From Amycolatopsis sp. GM8 (GTDB taxonomy: Bacteria; Actinomycetota; Actinomycetes; Mycobacteriales; Pseudonocardiaceae), in assembly GCF_021653975.1 (NCBI RefSeq), contig NZ_JAJKFK010000001.1:124001-188000 (forward strand): a stretch of 64,000 bases of DNA, in the 5' to 3' direction. Made by a program: the position numbers and the translations under genes. Within the stretch, counting starts at the first letter, position 1; every line of letters starts with the position of its first letter. Positions 41,144-49,579 of this stretch are shown one piece after another. The notes beneath the pieces were generated by a model. It saw only the letters and a program-made list of their open reading frames with translations, had not been told where the DNA came from and made no database searches.

Positions 41144-41704
41144 TTAGTGAGCGGGAACCGCACCGTAGCGGAGGCCGTCGAGGAGCAGGCCGACCATGCG
41201 GGAGGCGGTGTCCGCGTCACTCCCGGGGAAGGGAACACAGAGGTTGGCGATCGCGCCGAGGATGTCGAGCGGCTCGACGCCGGAGCGGATCGCGCCGGCT
41301 CGGGCCGCGTTGTCCAGGAGTGCGCCGAGGACCGGACCAGCGTGCGAGTGGAAGTACTCCGGGAGCGCGGCGTAGGCAGGGTCCCCGGAGTGCAGTGCGG
41401 CGGCGAGGCCGCGCTTGGTCTGCAGGAACTCCCGGTACCGCTGCACCCATAGCTCCAGCGCCTCGCCGGGCTCGTGCTGTTCGGCGATGGGCGCGGCGGC
41501 GGCCACGCATTCGTCGATCTCGTGCCGGAACACGGCGGAAATCAGGTCGGAGCGCAGCGGGAAGTGCCGATAGAGGGTCGCCGTCCCCACGCCGGCACGC
41601 GCGGCGATCGCGCGCACGTTCACATCGACGCCCTCGGCCGCGAACTCCTCTCGCGCGGCACTCAGCAGCGCGTCGATGTTGCGCTGGGCGTCCACTCGGG
41701 GCAT
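41144..41704 (-). CDS. TetR family regulator of the divergent reductase-transporter operon
   Basis: The 186-residue protein has NIDALLSAAREEFAAEGVDV and RAIAARAGVGTATLYRHFPLRSDLI as the HTH (about residues 9-55). The C-terminal domain SGVEPLDILGAIANLC matches the SbtR-like TetR_C group common in actinobacterial regulators of reductase and efflux genes. It is divergent from the aldo/keto reductase; two GGGAC-N3-GTCCC palindromes lie between them. Confidence 0.88.
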   Translation of the reverse strand: MPRVDAQRNIDALLSAAREEFAAEGVDVNVRAIAARAGVGTATLYRHFPLRSDLISAVFRHEIDECVAAAAPIAEQHEPGEALELWVQRYREFLQTKRGLAAALHSGDPAYAALPEYFHSHAGPVLGALLDNAARAGAIRSGVEPLDILGAIANLCVPFPGSDADTASRMVGLLLDGLRYGAVPAH

Positions 41705-41737
41705 CGGATGCCTCCTCGTCGATGGCGGTTTACTAAG

Positions 41738-41781
41738 TGGGACACTGTCCCATATAGTTAATCGGGACGTTGTCCCGATTA
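41738..41781. promoter_or_regulatory. Two GGGAC-N3-GTCCC operators between TetR and aldo/keto reductase
   Basis: Site one, TGGGACA-C-TGTCCCA (41738-41752), and site two, with 10-bp arms TAATCGGGAC/GTCCCGATTA around GTT (41759-41781), share GGGAC-N3-GTCCC. The centres are 25 bp apart. They sit in the 118-bp divergent region. Confidence 0.88.
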
Positions 41782-41822
41782 GTCATCGTACGGCACCCGA
41801 TCGGCTGCCGGCAAAGGAGACC

Positions 41823-42851
41823 ACCATGCAGTACCGCACCCTCGGAGACACCGGCATCCAGGTCAGCCCCTACGCGCTGGGCGCCATGATGTTCGGCGCG
41901 ATCGGCAACCCCGACCACGAGGAGTCGATCCGCATCATGCACACGGCGTTCGACGCCGGGATCAATTTCATCGACACCGCCGACGTCTACTCCCACGGCG
42001 AGTCCGAGGAGATCGTCGGGAAGGCGATCAAGGGACGCCGCGATCAGCTCGTGATCGCCACGAAATTCGGGATGCCGATGGGTGAGGACCCGAACCGGCG
42101 CGGCGGGTCCCGCCGCTGGATCACGACCGCCGTCGAAGACTCGTTGCGGCGGCTCGGCACCGACTACATCGATCTCTACCAGATGCACCGGCCGGACCCG
42201 ACGACCGACCCGGGCGAGACGCTCTCGGCGCTGACCGATCTGGTCCGGGCCGGCAAGATCCGCGCCTTCGGCACCTCGACGCTTCCCGCGTCCGAAATCG
42301 TTGAGGCGCAATGGATCGCCGAGCGCCGCGGCCTGGAGCCGCTGCGCACCGAGCAGCCCACCTACTCGATCCTGAACCGCGGCATCGAGCGCGAGGTGCT
42401 CCCCGTCGCGCAGCGGCACGGCATGGGCGTGCTCGTCTGGAGCCCGCTGGCCCAGGGCATGCTCACCGGGCGGGTGCGCAAGGGACAGACCACCGACCTG
42501 CGCCGTGCACAGCTCTTCACGCACATCAGCGACGAGCGCCGCATCGACGTCGTCGAGCAGCTCATCCCGCTCGCGGAACAGGCCGGCATCAAGCTCACGC
42601 ACCTGGCCATCGCCTTCGCGATCGCCCACCCGGGCGTCACTTCGGCCATCCTCGGCCCCCGCACGATGGAGCACCTGGCGGACTACCTCGCCGGAGCCGA
42701 TCTCGTGCTCAGCGACGAACTGCTCGATCAGATCGACGCGATCGTCCCGCCCGGAACCGACATCGGCCAGCTCGACATGTCCTACAACCCCCCGGCGATC
42801 ACCGACTCCCGGCTCCGCCGCCGCGAACTGGCAAGCCGGCCCGCCGCCTGA
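41823..42851 (+). CDS. Aldo/keto reductase
   Basis: The 342-residue protein has the full AKR tetrad: INFIDTADVYSHGESEEIVG (Asp, Tyr), IATKFG (Lys) and DLYQMHRPD (His), with the cofactor segment TSAILGPRTMEHL. AAGGAG stands before ATG 41823. It is of the group of Gcy/YajO-like reductases that reduce aldehydes and ketones. The MFS pump follows 31 bp later, so reductase and pump form one inducible unit, probably for an electrophilic or toxic carbonyl. Confidence 0.9.
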   Translation, partial: TMQYRTLGDTGIQVSPYALGAMMFGAIGNPDHEESIRIMHTAFDAGINFIDTADVYSHGESEEIVGKAIKGRRDQLVIATKFGMPMGEDPNRRGGSRRWITTAVEDSLRRLGTDYIDLYQMHRPDPTTDPGETLSALTDLVRAGKIRAFGTSTLPASEIVEAQWIAERRGLEPLRTEQPTYSILNRGIEREVLPVAQRHGMGVLVWSPLAQGMLTGRVRKGQTTDLRRAQLFTHISDERRIDVVEQLIPLAEQAGIKLTHLAIAFAIAHPGVTSAILGPRTMEHLADYLAGADLVLSDELLDQIDAIVPPGTDIGQLDMSYNPPAITDSRLRRRELASRPAA

Positions 42852-42882
42852 CGACCACGAATGAGAGAAAGGCCGAACCACT

Positions 42883-44106
42883 ATGGCTTCCATGGTTCCC
42901 AGTGCGCCGGAGGCCGAGCTATCCGCTGATCGCCCCGGCCGCACAAGGCTTCCCGGCGTCGTGTACCTGCTCGGTGCCGTCGCGTTCCTGATGGGGACGT
43001 CGGAGATGATCATCTCCGGTCTGCTCCCGGAGGTCGCCGACGGCCTGCGCGTCACGGACGGCAACGCCGGACTGCTGATCACCGCCTTCGCGGCCGGCAT
43101 GATCATCGGCGCTCCGGTCATGTCGATGGCCACCTTGCGACTGGCCCCTGGCGCCACCCTGGTGATCGCCCTCCTCGTGTTCGCGGCAGGGCACGCCGTC
43201 GCCGCGTTCAACGACAACTACGCCGTGTGGCTGATCGCGCGATTCTTCTCCGGAGCGGTCACGGGCACCTTCTGGGCAGTCGGTGCGGTACTCGCGGCCG
43301 CCGCCGCGGGCCGGGCCGCGAGCGTGCGGGCGACCGCGATCATCGCCGGCGGGCTGACCCTCGCGAACGTGCTCGGGGTTCCGATCGGCACCGCACTCGG
43401 CCAGTGGCTCGGCTGGCGCGCCCCATTCTGGGGCCTCGCGGCACTGGCGGTCGCGGCTGCCGCCGTCCTCGCCGTGACCCTGCCGGCGGCCGCGCGCGGC
43501 ACCGCGAGCACGCTGGCGGCCGAGATTTCCTCGCTGCGCAAGGCCCGCCTTTGGCTGATCTACCTCGGGGCGGTGCTACTTCCCGCGTCCTTCGTCTGCG
43601 TGTACGGCTACATCGCGCCGCTGCTCACCGACCGGGCCGGCCTCGCCGCCCCAGCGGTGCCGCTCGTGATGTTCGGCTACGGCCTGGCCGGCGTCCTCGG
43701 CGCCGTCTTCGGCGGCAGGTTCGGCGACCGCGGGCCATTCCGGGTGGCGATCCCCTCCGTCATCCTGATCGCCGTCATCCTCGCCGCGCTCACCCTCTGG
43801 GGCGCCAGCACGATCGCCGCGATCGTGCTGTTCGTCCTGCTCGGCGGCGTCGCCATGGTCGCGCAGCCGATCCTTATCGCAACGGCCGGTCAGGTCACCG
43901 CGCCGACGAACACCCTCGCCATCGCGCTGACCGTCTCCAGCCTCAACGTCGGCATCGCCCTCGGCTCCTGGTCAGGCGGATTGATGCTCAGCTCGCCCCT
44001 GGGCTTCCGCGGGCCCTCTCTGCTCGGCACCGGAGTCGCGGTGCTCGCCGCCGTCGCACTCGCCGCCGCGGCTGCGAGTGCGAAGCGTTCAGCACCATCG
44101 GGCTGA
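42883..44106 (+). CDS. MFS transporter (DHA1 family, AraJ/CmlA-like efflux)
   Basis: The 407-residue protein has 12 hydrophobic segments. It starts VYLLGAVAFLMGTSEMIISGLLPEVA, the DHA1 N-terminus typical of AraJ, YdhP and chloramphenicol exporters, and contains FGYGLAGVLGAVFGGRFGDRGPF between helices. It is directly downstream of the aldo/keto reductase. The 3' end overlaps the convergent MmgE/PrpD gene by 18 bp. Export of a drug-like or metabolic compound is likely; the substrate is unknown. Confidence 0.88.
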   Translation: MASMVPSAPEAELSADRPGRTRLPGVVYLLGAVAFLMGTSEMIISGLLPEVADGLRVTDGNAGLLITAFAAGMIIGAPVMSMATLRLAPGATLVIALLVFAAGHAVAAFNDNYAVWLIARFFSGAVTGTFWAVGAVLAAAAAGRAASVRATAIIAGGLTLANVLGVPIGTALGQWLGWRAPFWGLAALAVAAAAVLAVTLPAAARGTASTLAAEISSLRKARLWLIYLGAVLLPASFVCVYGYIAPLLTDRAGLAAPAVPLVMFGYGLAGVLGAVFGGRFGDRGPFRVAIPSVILIAVILAALTLWGASTIAAIVLFVLLGGVAMVAQPILIATAGQVTAPTNTLAIALTVSSLNVGIALGSWSGGLMLSSPLGFRGPSLLGTGVAVLAAVALAAAAASAKRSAPSG

Positions 44107-45321
44107 TCCCGATCGTGCTGCCCCGATGCCCAGCCACGTCCGCGCCTCAGGGCCCAGCAGACGGTGCGCCTTGCGGAGCACTCGTGCTTCGTCCTGTTCG
44201 GACAGTGGTGCGGCGCCCGGTGCATCGTCCACAGTGGACCATTCGTCGATACCCGTTCCCTTGACGCGGACGGTCGCGCCCCACTGTGCGGGACAGCGGG
44301 CATCCAGCCGCGGGTCCTGACACAGGCGGACACGCGGACCGGTCACGGGTTTCCCACCGCCCGCGTCCCGGTACCACGCCGGGTCGTGGTCGCGTCCCGC
44401 CGACGCTCCGGCGACCGCGACCACCGCGCTCGCCGCGGCGTCCGCCGGGCTCTCCGGTTCGCGCCGCAGGTTGACGATGCGGGCGGCAGCCGCCGGCAGG
44501 GACAACTCGACGTCGGTCGCCTCGGCCAGCGGGACCCCACGGTCCCGCAAGACGCCCAGCGCGGCGAGCGCGGCCTGCAGTGGCCGGGCGCACGGCCAGA
44601 ACTTGAACGCCACCTCCGCCAAGTGGGACCCCGGCCGGCCGGTGGGCTGAGCGGCCCGGCCGAGCGCGGCCGCCGCTGGTTCGTCGAGCAGCCGGGTGCT
44701 GGTGGTCATCCCCGCCTGAGCTTCGAAGGCGGCCCGGACTCCGCGGGCGGCGGCACGGCCGAGCATCAGGTAGTGCGAGTCACCGAAGCGGTCGGCGGCC
44801 AGGAGCCCGCCGAGCGGCGCCGCGGCCAGTGCGACCGCAGCGGCGGTTTGGCCGGCGTCGAGGTCCAGCAGTGTGGCGGCCGCCATGGCCGAGCCCATCG
44901 CCCCGAAAACCGCGCTGGGCCACCATCCCCGCGCGTACAGCCCGGAACCACCGAAGCTCAGTGCGGCCTCGATGAGCACGTCGTATCCCCGCACCACGGC
45001 CTCGATCAGCCGCGCGCCGGGGACGTCGAGCTCGGCGCCCAATGCCAGCGCGGCAGGCACCACCAGTGCGCCGGGGCACACCCCGGCCGCGGGATGCAGC
45101 ACGTCGAATTCGTCCGCGTGCGCCAGGGTCGCGTCCGCTTCGATCGTCTCCAGCAATGTGTGGCCTGGCAGGATCCGGGCGAGCTTGGCCGCGAGCGGAT
45201 GTTCGCGCCCCGCCGCCAGCACCGCGACCGTGTCGAGCACCTGCAACTCCGCCAGCCGCCGGATCGCCTGGGTGAGCGGCACTTCTCGCGCTCTGGTGAC
45301 CAGCGCGGCGACCACACTCAT
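44089..45321 (-). CDS. MmgE/PrpD family protein
   Basis: The 410-residue protein is shorter than classical PrpD but keeps the helical domain order: VLDTVAVLAAGREHPLAAKL at the N-terminus, then LHPAAGVCPGALVVPAALAL, GWWPSAVFGAMGSAMAAA and FKFWPCARPLQAALAALG. The usual HALDYDD motif is altered to AHADEFDVLHP, so the active site may differ. ATG 45321 follows the LLM stop by two bases; it is the last gene of the nine-gene operon. Members dehydrate or decarboxylate small dicarboxylates, which fits a late step after ring cleavage. Confidence 0.8.
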   Translation of the reverse strand: MSVVAALVTRAREVPLTQAIRRLAELQVLDTVAVLAAGREHPLAAKLARILPGHTLLETIEADATLAHADEFDVLHPAAGVCPGALVVPAALALGAELDVPGARLIEAVVRGYDVLIEAALSFGGSGLYARGWWPSAVFGAMGSAMAAATLLDLDAGQTAAAVALAAAPLGGLLAADRFGDSHYLMLGRAAARGVRAAFEAQAGMTTSTRLLDEPAAAALGRAAQPTGRPGSHLAEVAFKFWPCARPLQAALAALGVLRDRGVPLAEATDVELSLPAAAARIVNLRREPESPADAAASAVVAVAGASAGRDHDPAWYRDAGGGKPVTGPRVRLCQDPRLDARCPAQWGATVRVKGTGIDEWSTVDDAPGAAPLSEQDEARVLRKAHRLLGPEARTWLGIGAARSGSARWC

Positions 45322-45323
45322 CG

Positions 45324-46346
45324 TCAACTCCCGTTGAGCAAAGGGAGAACCCGCCGGCCGAACGACGTCAGCAGCTCACCGGGCAGCGAATACGACCCCG
45401 GGTGCTGGAGGAACACCGCGTTCGCGCCCGCGTCCGCGAGTTCGGCGATCCGCTTCGCGATGTCACCCGGGGTGCCAACGAGACAGAAGTGCTGCGCGAA
45501 AGCAAGAGCGTCCGCGTCGCTGACATAGGGGTCGCAGACTTCGATGGCGCGTTCCCAGTCCTCGGCGTGCACGAGGTCCGGGTAGACACCCTCCAGCCGG
45601 TCGGGCAGGTCCACGTCGATACCTGCGGTGGCCAGTGCCGCCCGGCCGCCACCCTGCGCGATTCCGCCGCAGATCGGCTTGAGCGTTCGCGCCGCGGCTG
45701 CCACGTCGTCGGTGACCACGCAGAAGGTGGACACGGTCACCGGCGGAGTGGCCCGGTCCCCCCGTTCCGCCCCCGCGGCGAGGCGTTCCACGCCCGCCCG
45801 CACAAGGCGCGGGGACGCGCCGCAGAGCAGGATCGCGCCGTCGCCGATCTCGCCCGCCAGCTCCAGGTTCGCGGGCCCCGTCGCGGCGATGTGGACCTCC
45901 ACCCCGGGCGCCGGGTCGCGCATCCGCGAACGCACGCCGGCGAACCCGGTCGTGCGCCCGGCGAGCAGGTCGCGGATGTCCGCGATCCCCCGCCGCAGTT
46001 CGGCACGGGTACTGGGTCGCAGGCCGACCGGTGCGACCGAGCTGTTGCCGATCCCGAGGCCCAGCACGAACCGTCCGGGTGCGATCTCGGCGACGGTGCG
46101 GGCTGCCGAGGCGATCACCGAGGGGTGGCGGGTGGCGACGTTCGTGACCGCGGTGCCGATGCGCACGGACCGGGTGGCGAGCGAGGCGGCGGTGGCTGTG
46201 GCGAACACGTCGCGCCACAGCAGCTGGGAGTCGGGCAGCCAGACGTCGTCGAAGCCGAGTTCCTCGGCCTGCCGAGCCGCCGCGGCCAGCTCGGGTACCG
46301 GACGGCAAGGCGGCAGGCGCACGCCGATCCGGACCGACCGGCTCAC
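45324..46346 (-). CDS. LLM class (F420- or FMN-dependent) oxidoreductase
   Basis: The 340-residue luciferase-like protein has VRIGVRLPPCRPVPELA, FDDVWLPDSQLLWRD, RIGTAVTNVATRHPSVIASA and GRFVLGLGIGNSS, close to F420-dependent methylenetetrahydromethanopterin reductase-like enzymes. GTG 46346 overlaps the hydrolase stop and has GGAG upstream. In this operon it could reduce or oxidise a ring-cleavage product. The choice of F420 versus FMN is not certain from sequence. Confidence 0.85.
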   Translation of the reverse strand: MSRSVRIGVRLPPCRPVPELAAAARQAEELGFDDVWLPDSQLLWRDVFATATAASLATRSVRIGTAVTNVATRHPSVIASAARTVAEIAPGRFVLGLGIGNSSVAPVGLRPSTRAELRRGIADIRDLLAGRTTGFAGVRSRMRDPAPGVEVHIAATGPANLELAGEIGDGAILLCGASPRLVRAGVERLAAGAERGDRATPPVTVSTFCVVTDDVAAAARTLKPICGGIAQGGGRAALATAGIDVDLPDRLEGVYPDLVHAEDWERAIEVCDPYVSDADALAFAQHFCLVGTPGDIAKRIAELADAGANAVFLQHPGSYSLPGELLTSFGRRVLPLLNGS

Positions 46347-47197
46347 CGCGTCTCCGCCAGGAAACCGAGGGCCAGCTCGTTGAACCGGGCCGCGTGCTCG
46401 TGCTGCGGCCAGTGTCCGCATTCGGGGAAGATCTCCAGCCGCGACCCGGGAATCGACTCGTTCATCCGGTGCGCCTCCGGCACGTCGCCGAACGGGTTCT
46501 GCGCGCCCCACACGATCAGTGTGGGGGCCTTGATGCGGCCCATCTGCTCGGCGGTCAGCAGGTCCGGCACGCGGTTTTCCAGCTGCTGCAAGCAAAGCAG
46601 GTGGTCGATGTTGGCCACGAACGCGGGCCGGTGGTAGATCGAGTGACGCACGTCGACGAGTTCCTCGGACACGTCGGCCGGATCGTGCATGAGCAGGTGC
46701 AGCCGTTTCTTCGTCAGCTCGCGGTCGTCGGTCTCGACGGCGGCACGCGTACTCGTGCGGATACGCGCCATGACCTCGGGGTTGGCGACGGTGCCGCCCG
46801 GTGCGACGAGGATCAGCTTCCCGACCCGGCCGGGGTGGTCGGCGGCGAGCCGCCCCGCGACCCAGCCACCGAGTGACTCGCCGACGAAGTGCGCGGTGCC
46901 GATGTCGTGGGCGTCGAGGTAGTCCAGGATGTGCCGGACGTAGCCGGGGATGCGCTGGTCGCTGCCCGGGCTGCCGGTGAGCCCGTGCCCGAGCATGTCG
47001 ACCGCGTGCACCGAGTAGCGGCGGGCGAACGCGGGAACGTTGCGGATGAACGCCTCCAGGTGCCCGCTGGTCCCGTGCAGGAACACCACGGCCTCACCGT
47101 CTTCGGGTCCGGCGACCAGAGACCTGGTCGGGATGCCCCCGATGTCGTTGTACCGCAACGCGTAGCCCGTGCCCATCAGCTGGGTCCACAAGGTCAT
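46343..47197 (-). CDS. Alpha/beta hydrolase, meta-cleavage-product hydrolase type
   Basis: The 284-residue hydrolase has FLHGTSGHLEAF (oxyanion), VGESLGGWVAGRLA (nucleophile Ser), VWGAQNPFGDV (acid) and FPECGHWPQHE (base His). The architecture matches the C-C hydrolases that cleave vinylogous diketones after extradiol ring opening (BphD, MhpC). Its ATG overlaps the stop of the extradiol dioxygenase (ATGA), which supports that role. Confidence 0.85.
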   Translation of the reverse strand: MTLWTQLMGTGYALRYNDIGGIPTRSLVAGPEDGEAVVFLHGTSGHLEAFIRNVPAFARRYSVHAVDMLGHGLTGSPGSDQRIPGYVRHILDYLDAHDIGTAHFVGESLGGWVAGRLAADHPGRVGKLILVAPGGTVANPEVMARIRTSTRAAVETDDRELTKKRLHLLMHDPADVSEELVDVRHSIYHRPAFVANIDHLLCLQQLENRVPDLLTAEQMGRIKAPTLIVWGAQNPFGDVPEAHRMNESIPGSRLEIFPECGHWPQHEHAARFNELALGFLAETR

Positions 47198-48153
47198 GAG
47201 GTCGCCTCCGTGAGATCGTCGGTGTGCGGGTACAGGGTGGCCACGCCCATGCCGGTGAGCCACTGCTCGATCGGCGCGTAGGCGAGGGTCCGGCCGGAGC
47301 CGGCGCCCACGGCGGCGGCCATCGCGACCCAGGACCGGATCTCCTGGGCGCCGTTGCCCGCGTCGGCCTCGATGCGTTCGGCGGTGTGGTCGAGGATCGG
47401 CGACACGTCGCCCTTTTCGATGAGGCCCAGGAACCATCGGTCGAAGTCCGGGCTGATGTCCGGCTCGGCGGCGCGGATGATCTGCCGGCGCCGTACCTCG
47501 TACTCCGACCAGGAGACCCGGCCGTTGAGCCACGCCTCGACGAGGAACCGGTCGTCGTCGGAGAAGGCGGCGAACCACTTCGGCCACGGCAGCCGGTGGG
47601 ACAGCCCACCGGAGGCGATGACCGCGACCCGCTTGGCCTCGCCGTCGCCGCGGACGGCCCGGGCGATCGCCCGGCCGAGCTCGAAGCAGCGGCGCAGGGA
47701 AGGCAGCGGCGGCGCGAACATGTTGATCACGACGGGCACGACCGGGATTTCGAGCGCGGGCACCAGGTACTGCAGCGCGTGCGTGATGCCGTGGTCCACG
47801 GTGAGCCGCAACGAGAACGCGGGATCGAACCCGCTCGCCACCGCGGTGTCCACAATGGAGCGCGCCAGGTTCGGGTCGGCAGGCAGGCTGCCTTCCGGGG
47901 TTCCGGCTTCCCCCGCGCCGAGGACCTCACCGACACCGACGGTGAAGGCGGGCATCAGGTCCAGGAACATGCCACGGAAATGGTTGGAGCCGATGACGAT
48001 CACGGCGTCGGGCCGGGCTGCGGCGAGTTCGTCGCGCGCGATCGCCAGGCCGTCGCGGAAGCGGTGCGCGTCGGCGAGGTCGTCGACCTCGTCCCAGTGG
48101 GTGTTCATCAGGGTGCTGTGCGAGGCGCCGACGCCGAGCACGATCTCGCTCAT
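47194..48153 (-). CDS. Class III extradiol ring-cleavage dioxygenase (LigB family)
   Basis: The 319-residue protein has GASHSTLMN (His12) and VIGSNHFRG (His58), the two iron-binding His residues of LigB/MhpB enzymes, and VDHGITHALQYL with the catalytic His region. The C-terminal part (WVAMAAAVGAGSGRTLAYAP) resembles the LigA-like domain fused in single-chain members. It opens an ortho-dihydroxylated aromatic ring next to the diol using Fe(II) and O2. It is flanked by coupled hydrolase and M20-like genes. The substrate could be a catechol or a hydroxylated N-heterocycle. Confidence 0.88.
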   Translation of the reverse strand: MSEIVLGVGASHSTLMNTHWDEVDDLADAHRFRDGLAIARDELAAARPDAVIVIGSNHFRGMFLDLMPAFTVGVGEVLGAGEAGTPEGSLPADPNLARSIVDTAVASGFDPAFSLRLTVDHGITHALQYLVPALEIPVVPVVINMFAPPLPSLRRCFELGRAIARAVRGDGEAKRVAVIASGGLSHRLPWPKWFAAFSDDDRFLVEAWLNGRVSWSEYEVRRRQIIRAAEPDISPDFDRWFLGLIEKGDVSPILDHTAERIEADAGNGAQEIRSWVAMAAAVGAGSGRTLAYAPIEQWLTGMGVATLYPHTDDLTEATS

Positions 48154-49445
48154 GAGCGGTTCCTTCCGGCGAGGTGGACGACGGTGTGGATGAGATGCCG
48201 CGCGAGCCGGTCCGCTTCGCGCAGGTCGACGACGTTCATCCCGGCCGGGAAGTCCAGCGGGATCGGTGCGTCGGGGCCGATGCGGTCCATCCCGACGCGC
48301 GCGGTCGGCAGCCCGCGGTTACGCAGGATGTTCGCGTCGGTGGCACCGCTGTTGGCCACGATCGGCTGGTGCGGCCTGCCTTCGAGGTGTTCCCACGCCT
48401 CGACCGCCGCTCGCACGACGGGCGCCCCGGGATCGGTGTGCGTGCCCGGAATCGCCAGCCGCATCGACCAGTCCAGCTCGATTTCGGGGTGCCGCTTCAG
48501 GATCTCGCGGATCGCTTCGCCGAACTCGCGGCGCACGGAGGCCGGGGTGCCGCGGGGGCTGGTGCGCAGGTCGACCTGGAACCGGCACAGTGCCGGTGTC
48601 ACCGACGCCAGGCGCGGCCAGCCGGACTCGATGGCGGACACGATTCCTTGCGGGGCAACGAGTCCATCGGTGTGCTTTTCGGCGTAGCGCGGAAACCAGT
48701 CCTCCAGCTCCCGCACGACGATCGCGGCCGCGTCGATCGGGTTGCGGTAAGGTATCCGGTGCCTGCTGCCGACGTAGCCGAAGGTGCCGCGCACGCGCAC
48801 CTCGAACCAGCACAACCCGACCTCCTCCCAGGCGACCGCCCAGCCGGGCTTGGCGATGATCGCGTGATCGGCCCAAACCCCTTGCTCCAGCATGAAAGAA
48901 CAGCCGACGCCCTGACCGGTGTTACGCCGGGTGCGGCCGCCGATGAGCCTCCCGTCAGTGGGCATGCCGCCCGCCCCGAGCCCCACGATGACGTCGCCGC
49001 CGAGCGGGATTCCGGCCTTGGCCAGGGCTTCGGCCGCCGCGATCACCGCGGCGCCGTGTCCTTTGGGGTTGCTCGCGCCCAATCCGAGAACGTGGTGCCC
49101 GCTGACGATTGCCTCGGGCTTCATGTCGTTGCGCAGTTCGGGCCCGATCCAGGGCACGTCTTCACTCGCGTCGCCAACGGTCAGCGTGTCGATCGGCGCG
49201 TACAACAACACGTCATCGCCGTTGCCCTCGCCCGGGAGCCGGCCGATGGCGCTGGCCTGCCGTTCGTCGATCCACTGGGTTTCGGCCGCGAGTCCCGCGT
49301 CGCGCAGGGTCCCGGTCAGCCACTCGGCCAGCGGCGCTTCGTCCCCGGTCGGGCTCGGGATACCGACCATCCCGACGACGAGGTCCCGCAGCCGCTCCTC
49401 GCTCAGCTGCGCGCAGGCGGCGTCGATCGCGGTGTCCGCGGTCAT
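48150..49445 (-). CDS. M20-family-like hydrolase lacking the metal ligands
   Basis: The 431-residue protein has M20 architecture with dimerisation domain (FEVRVRGTFGYVGSRHRIPY) and DLRTSPRGTP. The metal sites are altered: the GHxD motif reads LYAPIDTL, the bridging Asp motif (GxGxxDxKG) reads GLGASNPKGH with Asn, and the EE motif is GLGAGGMPTDG. His and both acidic ligands are missing. The protein may use a different chemistry or bind a substrate without hydrolysis. ATG 49445 overlaps the small membrane gene and the 3' end overlaps the dioxygenase gene, so it is an integral part of the operon. Confidence 0.75.
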   Translation of the reverse strand: MTADTAIDAACAQLSEERLRDLVVGMVGIPSPTGDEAPLAEWLTGTLRDAGLAAETQWIDERQASAIGRLPGEGNGDDVLLYAPIDTLTVGDASEDVPWIGPELRNDMKPEAIVSGHHVLGLGASNPKGHGAAVIAAAEALAKAGIPLGGDVIVGLGAGGMPTDGRLIGGRTRRNTGQGVGCSFMLEQGVWADHAIIAKPGWAVAWEEVGLCWFEVRVRGTFGYVGSRHRIPYRNPIDAAAIVVRELEDWFPRYAEKHTDGLVAPQGIVSAIESGWPRLASVTPALCRFQVDLRTSPRGTPASVRREFGEAIREILKRHPEIELDWSMRLAIPGTHTDPGAPVVRAAVEAWEHLEGRPHQPIVANSGATDANILRNRGLPTARVGMDRIGPDAPIPLDFPAGMNVVDLREADRLARHLIHTVVHLAGRNRS

Positions 49446-49579
49446 GGCCTGCGCTCCGGGTCGACGACCAGAACGGTGGTGGCCCGGCCCGCGCGCGCCA
49501 GCATTTTGCCGGCGGGTTTGCGGAACACCCAGCCGGCGGCCAGCACCGCCAGCGCCCCGGCTGTCACGATCTTCTTCAC
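49442..49579 (-). CDS. Small single-span membrane protein (45 residues)
   Basis: GTG 49579 has GGAGGAGA upstream and overlaps the stop of the hydrolase gene; its own stop overlaps the M20-like start. The peptide begins KKIVTAGALAVLAAGWVF, a transmembrane helix, followed by a basic stretch RKPAGKMLARAGR and TTVLVVDPERRP. Coupling on both sides argues that it is translated. The family is not recognised; a membrane anchor or assembly factor for the Rieske system is one guess. Confidence 0.6.
   Translation of the reverse strand: MKKIVTAGALAVLAAGWVFRKPAGKMLARAGRATTVLVVDPERRP

Noticed and set aside
45323..45338. GTCAAC-N4-GTTGAG at the LLM/PrpD junction as an operator
   Set aside because: Spacing is 4 and it lies within an overlapping operon, so it does not fit the consensus.
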